Positions 24,666 through 27,992 of a DNA stretch of 27,992 nucleotides are shown one piece after another. Below the pieces are notes generated by a model, which saw only the letters and a program-made list of their open reading frames with translations, made no database searches and had not been told where the DNA came from. The first letter of the stretch is position 1. Each line of letters starts with the position of its first letter. The position numbers and the translations under genes are program-made. Source of the stretch: JANNMJ01 sp031426455 (GTDB lineage Bacteria; Bacteroidota; Bacteroidia; Cytophagales; Hymenobacteraceae); contig JANPLI010000057.1 of the NCBI GenBank assembly GCA_031426455.1, positions 1-27,992 on the forward strand. Reading direction: 5' to 3'.

Positions 24666-24986
24666 CTACTGCGGCCAGTTCATTCCAGTCGGCAAATAAT
24701 CGCTACCATCTGCTTCTCCTGGTAGTGTTCCTATTGTCAAGGTTAGAACCCAGTCTGCGCCATTCAGAATCGCTTTTACTTCTGAATCATCTGCAACGGG
24801 TTTGACTCGACTTTCCCATTCTTCCATCAGAGGAAACGGCTTGCCGTCGGCGGAGCGGAGCAAGACAATGCGCGTTAAATCCTGAGATACTATGCCGGAA
24901 CTCACAACCCAATCCGGCTCATTATCAGCATTAATATGCTTTAACAAGAGAGCCAGCGACTGGTCAAGGTATTGATTCCAGGCCAT
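24666..24986 (-). CDS. orphan 106-residue protein inserted at the mlaD 3' end
   Basis: Not recognised. The 106-residue product is soluble-looking and acidic: no signal peptide or membrane segment, several Trp (W3, W26, W57, W79, W104), a hydrophobic strand pattern (WVLTLTIGTL) and a segment DLTRIVLLRSADGKPFPL. The base composition is visibly more AT-rich than its neighbours, which suggests recent arrival. It starts with ATG 8 bp after the mlaD stop and ends just before the detached mlaD tail. Its size and setting resemble small accessory or immunity-type genes, but no function is claimed. Confidence 0.75.
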   Translation of the reverse strand: MAWNQYLDQSLALLLKHINADNEPDWVVSSGIVSQDLTRIVLLRSADGKPFPLMEEWESRVKPVADDSEVKAILNGADWVLTLTIGTLPGEADGSDYLPTGMNWPQ

Positions 24987-24994
24987 TAGCTCGC

Positions 24995-25996
24995 TTACTT
25001 AACTTTCGTTTTGTCCACCACCCCGGCTTTTTTGACGATCACCTTCTCGTTGCCGCTGACGACGGCGGCATTCTCGACCCGCGACTTGCCGCCGAATACC
25101 GAGAAGCCTACGTAGCGTTTGGGATTGGCCTTGAAATCGACGAGCAGCTTGTCCAGATCGCCCGATGAGCGGTTCAGGTTCGTGTACAGCGAGTCGTCGT
25201 GCAGCAGCTTACCCAGCGAACCTCGATTGGAGTTGAGCTGCCCCACCAGGTCGTTAGCAGCGATAGCGGCGGAATCCAACTGATTGACGAGGTGCGCAAT
25301 CCGTAGGTCTTTGAGCGAATCGGAGAGCGCCACGAGGTTGCCTGATAGCCGGTCGAGCTTGCGGGCCGTGCCCTTGAATGAGGTCGTCAGGCTCGCCATA
25401 TTTTCGGTGATGGTGGCGATGTTGCGCTGGTTCTGCTCCAGCAACTGCTTGAGGGCTTCGGTGGACGCCTCCGAGTTGGCCAGGGTGGCCTGAATGCTCT
25501 TTTTGGCGTCGGTACTGAAGACGGCGTTGAATTTGAGCAGCGTCGAATCGATCTTGCTCAACAGCGGCTGCGCTTTGGAGGCCAGGATATCGGTCATACT
25601 CAGCGGTGCATAGCCGCGCAGGGTTTCGCCGCCCTTGTACTCGATGCGCGAGTTGCCGATTTTGAGGTCGATCATCTTGCCGCCCAGCAACGACGACGAC
25701 GCCAACACGGCCAACGTCGAATCGCCGATGCGCAGCTTCTTGTCCACTTCCAGCGTCACCCGGACGGCGTTGGCGCGGTCCTGTTTCAGCTCGATGTTTT
25801 TCACGATGCCCACCTTCACACCCTGGTTCAGCACGGGGCTGGAAACGGCCAGCCCCTCGACGTTGCCGTAGTCCACGTAATAGGTCCGGACGGAAGAGAA
25901 AAAGTCGGTGCCGCGCAAAAACTGGTAGCCGTACACCAGAAAGGCAATGGCCACCAGGGCCAGCAAGGCCACTTTCAGTTCTTTGGAAAATCGCAC
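24995..25996 (-). CDS. mlaD: MCE-domain (MlaD-like) lipid transport protein
   Basis: A 333-residue protein with one N-terminal membrane segment (about 8-27), an MCE domain (about 37-115, with NVEGLAVSSPVLNQGVKVGIV and LLGGKMIDLKIG) and a long helical coiled-coil region. This is the substrate-binding subunit type of Mla/Mce phospholipid transport systems between the membranes. No ATPase or permease gene is nearby in this window. The start is GTG at 25996. The C-terminus after NPKRYVGFSVFG consists of 25 residues that are duplicated downstream at 24571-24648. An octamer array precedes the start. It follows the amidase, a neighbour pairing I recall as common in Bacteroidota. Confidence 0.9.
   Translation of the reverse strand: MRFSKELKVALLALVAIAFLVYGYQFLRGTDFFSSVRTYYVDYGNVEGLAVSSPVLNQGVKVGIVKNIELKQDRANAVRVTLEVDKKLRIGDSTLAVLASSSLLGGKMIDLKIGNSRIEYKGGETLRGYAPLSMTDILASKAQPLLSKIDSTLLKFNAVFSTDAKKSIQATLANSEASTEALKQLLEQNQRNIATITENMASLTTSFKGTARKLDRLSGNLVALSDSLKDLRIAHLVNQLDSAAIAANDLVGQLNSNRGSLGKLLHDDSLYTNLNRSSGDLDKLLVDFKANPKRYVGFSVFGGKSRVENAAVVSGNEKVIVKKAGVVDKTKVK
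25013..25073. repeat. 61-bp direct repeat, copy B (inside mlaD)
   Basis: Proximal partner of 24589-24649; it forms part of the intact mlaD 3' coding sequence. The two copies flank the 106-codon gene. Confidence 0.95.
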
Positions 25997-26020
25997 GGGG
26001 GGGAGATAGAGGTAGTGAGG

Positions 26021-26044
26021 GTGGTGGGGTGGTGGGGTGGTGGA
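26021..26044. repeat. octamer GTGGTGGG array before mlaD
   Basis: GTGGTGGG, GTGGTGGG, GTGGTGGA, with related GGTAGTGA sequence beside it. The same octamer occurs inside murE at 4559-4574. It is complementary to the array at 26074-26096. Confidence 0.88.
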
Positions 26045-26073
26045 GGTAGTGGTGGGAGGTTAGAGCGGTTATG

Positions 26074-26096
26074 CACCACCTCACCACCTCACCACC
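26074..26096. repeat. octamer CACCACCT array at the amidase stop
   Basis: CACCACCT, CACCACCT, CACCACC. The amidase TAG (26096-26098) begins at its edge. It is the approximate inverse complement of 26021-26044, giving a long GC-rich stem with a loop of about 30 nt in the amidase-mlaD gap. Confidence 0.88.
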
Positions 26097-26986
26097 TAAT
26101 CGAGCGCTTCGACCTGTTTTTTATAGCCTTTGAAAGCCCGGTAAATGGCGTCGGCCGTGTACGCCTGTCCGGCGGCGGAGTTTAGGTAGGCTTCGTCCTG
26201 GGCGTTGGTCAGGAATCCGGCTTCCACCAGCACCGAGGGCATTGTGGTTTTCCAGAGAACGATAAAACCCGCCTGTTTCACGCCCCGGCTGGGGCGCCCC
26301 CCGGCCCGCAGCCGCTCTTCGACACGGGCCGCCAGCCGCAACGAGTTTTCGATGTGGGCGCTCTGAAACAGGGAAAACAGAATATGGCTCTGGGGCGAAT
26401 GCGGGTCGAAGCCGCCGTAGTGGCGCTTATAGTCGCGCTCCTGCAACACGACGGCGTTTTCGCGCTTGGCCACGGCCAGGTTCGCGTTCGACTTGGCCGG
26501 CCCCATCGTCCAGATTTCCACGCCCTTCACTTTTTTGGGGCCGGAGTTGAGGTGGATGCTCAGAAAAAAGTCGGCGTGGCGACGATTCGCAATTTCCGCG
26601 CGCTCGATCAACTCCACGAACACGTCGGTTTTGCGGGTGTACATCACGTCCACGGCGGGCATCGACGCTTCTATTTTCCGGCCCACGGCTAGCGCCAGCT
26701 TCAGAGCCACGTCCGACTCGAAGGAATCGGCGCCGTTGCAGCCCTTGTCTTTCCCGCCGTGGCCGGCGTCGATCACGAGGGTCCGAACCCGAAAGGGCCG
26801 CCCCGCCGTCCGCGCCGCCGCCACGGCAGCCGAGGTGCCGGGCAACCCGCCCGAAGCAGCCGGCGGATACCATAAAGCACTCAGGGCCAACGCCCCAAAC
26901 AACACGAGCGCTCCCGCCAGGCTACGCCCCGCCCGGTGGGCCAACCGGCGCCCGGAACGGGTAAGCAAAGGCAGAAAAAAACGCAA
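26096..26986 (-). CDS. N-acetylmuramoyl-L-alanine amidase (Amidase_3)
   Basis: Zinc enzyme that cuts the amide bond between MurNAc and the stem peptide. The 296-residue product has a hydrophobic anchor or signal (about 22-40), then the Amidase_3 domain with VIDAGHGGKDKG (His76), Glu90 in SFESD, SIHLNS (His145) and the catalytic Glu255 in VLVEAGFLTN; all zinc and catalytic residues are present. No upstream ATG exists before an in-frame stop, so the start is probably TTG at 26986, with a shorter GTG start near residue 28 also possible. mlaD lies downstream, and the OstA-like gene is divergent, an envelope gene cluster. Confidence 0.94.
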   Translation of the reverse strand: MRFFLPLLTRSGRRLAHRAGRSLAGALVLFGALALSALWYPPAASGGLPGTSAAVAAARTAGRPFRVRTLVIDAGHGGKDKGCNGADSFESDVALKLALAVGRKIEASMPAVDVMYTRKTDVFVELIERAEIANRRHADFFLSIHLNSGPKKVKGVEIWTMGPAKSNANLAVAKRENAVVLQERDYKRHYGGFDPHSPQSHILFSLFQSAHIENSLRLAARVEERLRAGGRPSRGVKQAGFIVLWKTTMPSVLVEAGFLTNAQDEAYLNSAAGQAYTADAIYRAFKGYKKQVEALD

Positions 26987-27302
26987 AGGGCGCAGGAATA
27001 AAGAAGCGACAGAACCGTTAGCCCAAACGCCAGCCGCCGGGCGCCGAGCGGGTATGGGAGAGCAAACTTCGGGCTTATCGACTAAACTTTCCTATCAACA
27101 CGCCCGCGCCGCGCCACGTGAATCCGAAAAGGGCTGCTGAAAACGTGGCTTTTCCCGAGCCGGGCCTTTCAGCAGCCCGCCCCCGGAGCCTGCTGTATTT
27201 TTGCGCTTAAACTTCGCTGCCATTTCTATCCTGTCACTTTTCCTTCTGCGGTCCTCCATCAGCCGTACCTGCGGCCGGGTTTTCCGGCGCCAGCACTCGC
27301 TG
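26987..27302. other. 316-bp divergent region between amidase and OstA-like gene
   Basis: No gene is seen. It contains a long hairpin: GGGCTGCTGAAA (27131-27142) pairs perfectly with TTTCAGCAGCCC (27167-27178), with a smaller GGCT/AGCC hairpin in the loop, and a -7-like box at 27196-27203. Confidence 0.65.
27196..27203 (+). promoter_or_regulatory. candidate -7 box for the OstA-like gene
   Basis: TATTTTTG fits TAnnTTTG exactly; no TTG at the expected spacing. It lies 99 bp before the ATG at 27303. Confidence 0.4.
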
Positions 27303-27992
27303 ATGCCCGGCGAGCTGATGCGCAGTGGGCAACCGCTGCTTCCGCTCCTGTTGCTGTTGCTGCTTCCGGCCCTGGCCCGCGCGCAGGCCGTTCGGGTGCC
27401 CGCCAAAGCGGCCCGGCCTTCTTCGGCGCGCCGCCCCACCCCTGCCCGCTCCGTGCCTTCGGCGAAGCCGCTTGCTGCCACCCTTGCGGCCGATACGAGC
27501 CGCGTCCGCACGACGGCGGCCGATACGACGCGGCGCGGCGGCACGGTAGCCGGCGATACGCTAAAGCTGCCCGGCCGGCGGCGGGGCGATATCACGACGA
27601 CGATCCACTACTCAGCCACCGACTCGATCCGGTTCAACGCCCCGGGCAAAGTGGCGACATTGTACGGCGACGCGCACGTCGATTACGGTGCCATCATCCT
27701 CGACGCCGCGCGCATCAGCATTGCCTACGGCACCAATACCGTGACGGCCGAGGGCGCCCCTGATTCCACGGGGGCACTGGTGGGCACGCCCATCTTCCAG
27801 AACGCCGGCGAGCAGTACGAGGCCAAAAAAATTGCCTATAACTTCAAAACGAAGAAGGGCAAGATCACAGAGGCCATCACGAAGCAGGGCGAGGGCTATA
27901 TCCACGCCGAAGCCGTGAAGCGCAACGCCGAAGACGAGCTGTACGGCCTGCACGGGCAGTACACCACCTGCGACCTGGAGCACCCGCACTTC
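27303..27992 (+). CDS. OstA/LptD-like outer membrane LPS assembly protein (partial)
   Basis: Open reading frame running off the window; 230 residues are visible. ATG at 27303, or at 27318 where MRSGQP leads directly into a Leu-rich signal peptide ending ALARAQA. A Thr/Ala/Arg-rich linker follows. From about residue 95 the text ITTTIHYSATDSIRF, VATLYGDAHVDYG and YEAKKIAYNFKTKKGKI shows the OstA (LptA-like) periplasmic beta-jellyroll at the N-terminus of Bacteroidota LptD-like proteins, which deliver lipopolysaccharide to the outer surface. The barrel part lies outside the window. Naming rests on the OstA-type pattern only. Confidence 0.8.
   Translation, partial: MPGELMRSGQPLLPLLLLLLLPALARAQAVRVPAKAARPSSARRPTPARSVPSAKPLAATLAADTSRVRTTAADTTRRGGTVAGDTLKLPGRRRGDITTTIHYSATDSIRFNAPGKVATLYGDAHVDYGAIILDAARISIAYGTNTVTAEGAPDSTGALVGTPIFQNAGEQYEAKKIAYNFKTKKGKITEAITKQGEGYIHAEAVKRNAEDELYGLHGQYTTCDLEHPHF

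Noticed and set aside
24571..25073. The 61-bp direct repeat as an att site of a conventional integrative element
   Set aside because: The interval is only about 360 bp and has no integrase or excisionase; a classical element cannot fit, though a decayed or trans-mobilised one is not excluded.
27095..27595. Minus-strand 166-codon frame before the OstA-like gene
   Set aside because: Arg/Ser-rich shadow spanning a hairpin and the OstA-like signal peptide; no recognisable domain.

Overview
The window reads as chromosomal DNA of a GC-rich member of the Bacteroidota, most like Hymenobacter or a close relative in the Cytophagales. The basis is inference: Bacteroidota-type promoters (TTG, about 19 bp, TAnnTTTG), gene order, a MurE with the meso-diaminopimelate signature, a MlaD / amidase / OstA-like envelope cluster and LytTR-type two-component signalling. 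No tRNA, rRNA, CRISPR array, transposase or integrase was seen.

Layout. (1) 60-9105, minus strand: the first part of a division and cell wall (dcw) cluster in the order rsmH, ftsL, ftsI, murE, mraY, a small winged-helix regulator, murD. The promoter lies directly before rsmH and no mraZ is present. (2) 9596-11908, plus strand: NUDIX hydrolase, pyrE, dtd and a MazG-like pyrophosphohydrolase, a likely nucleotide-metabolism and quality-control operon transcribed divergently from dcw. (3) 12017-13603, minus: a POT-family peptide transporter. (4) 14003-15643, plus: pckA with a consensus promoter and a strong terminator. (5) 15899-18695: two small membrane or lipoprotein genes, a SCO1 copper chaperone overlapping a mono-haem cytochrome c, and a small lipoprotein. 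(6) 18988-21233, plus: bioB and bioF for biotin synthesis. (7) 21512-26986, minus: amidase, mlaD, an orphan 106-residue gene, a TPR sensor histidine kinase and a LytTR response regulator. (8) From 27303, plus: the start of an OstA/LptD-like gene, cut by the window end.

Two features stand out. First, the orphan 106-codon gene at 24666-24986 sits between two copies of the last 25 codons of mlaD (a 61-bp direct repeat with 5 mismatches). This looks like a small insertion that rebuilt or replaced the mlaD 3' end. Second, many gene junctions carry short tandem arrays with 6- to 9-bp units. Each array has its own unit sequence, and several begin at or contain a stop codon (murD, murE, ftsL, dtd, amidase, SCO1); another ends one base before a start codon. 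In two gaps the arrays form complementary pairs that could fold between the stop of one gene and the start of the next, and one array lies inside the murE coding sequence. Also unusual are a roughly 120-residue Lys/Ala-rich, histone-H1-like tail on the FtsI penicillin-binding protein and the winged-helix regulator inside the dcw cluster.
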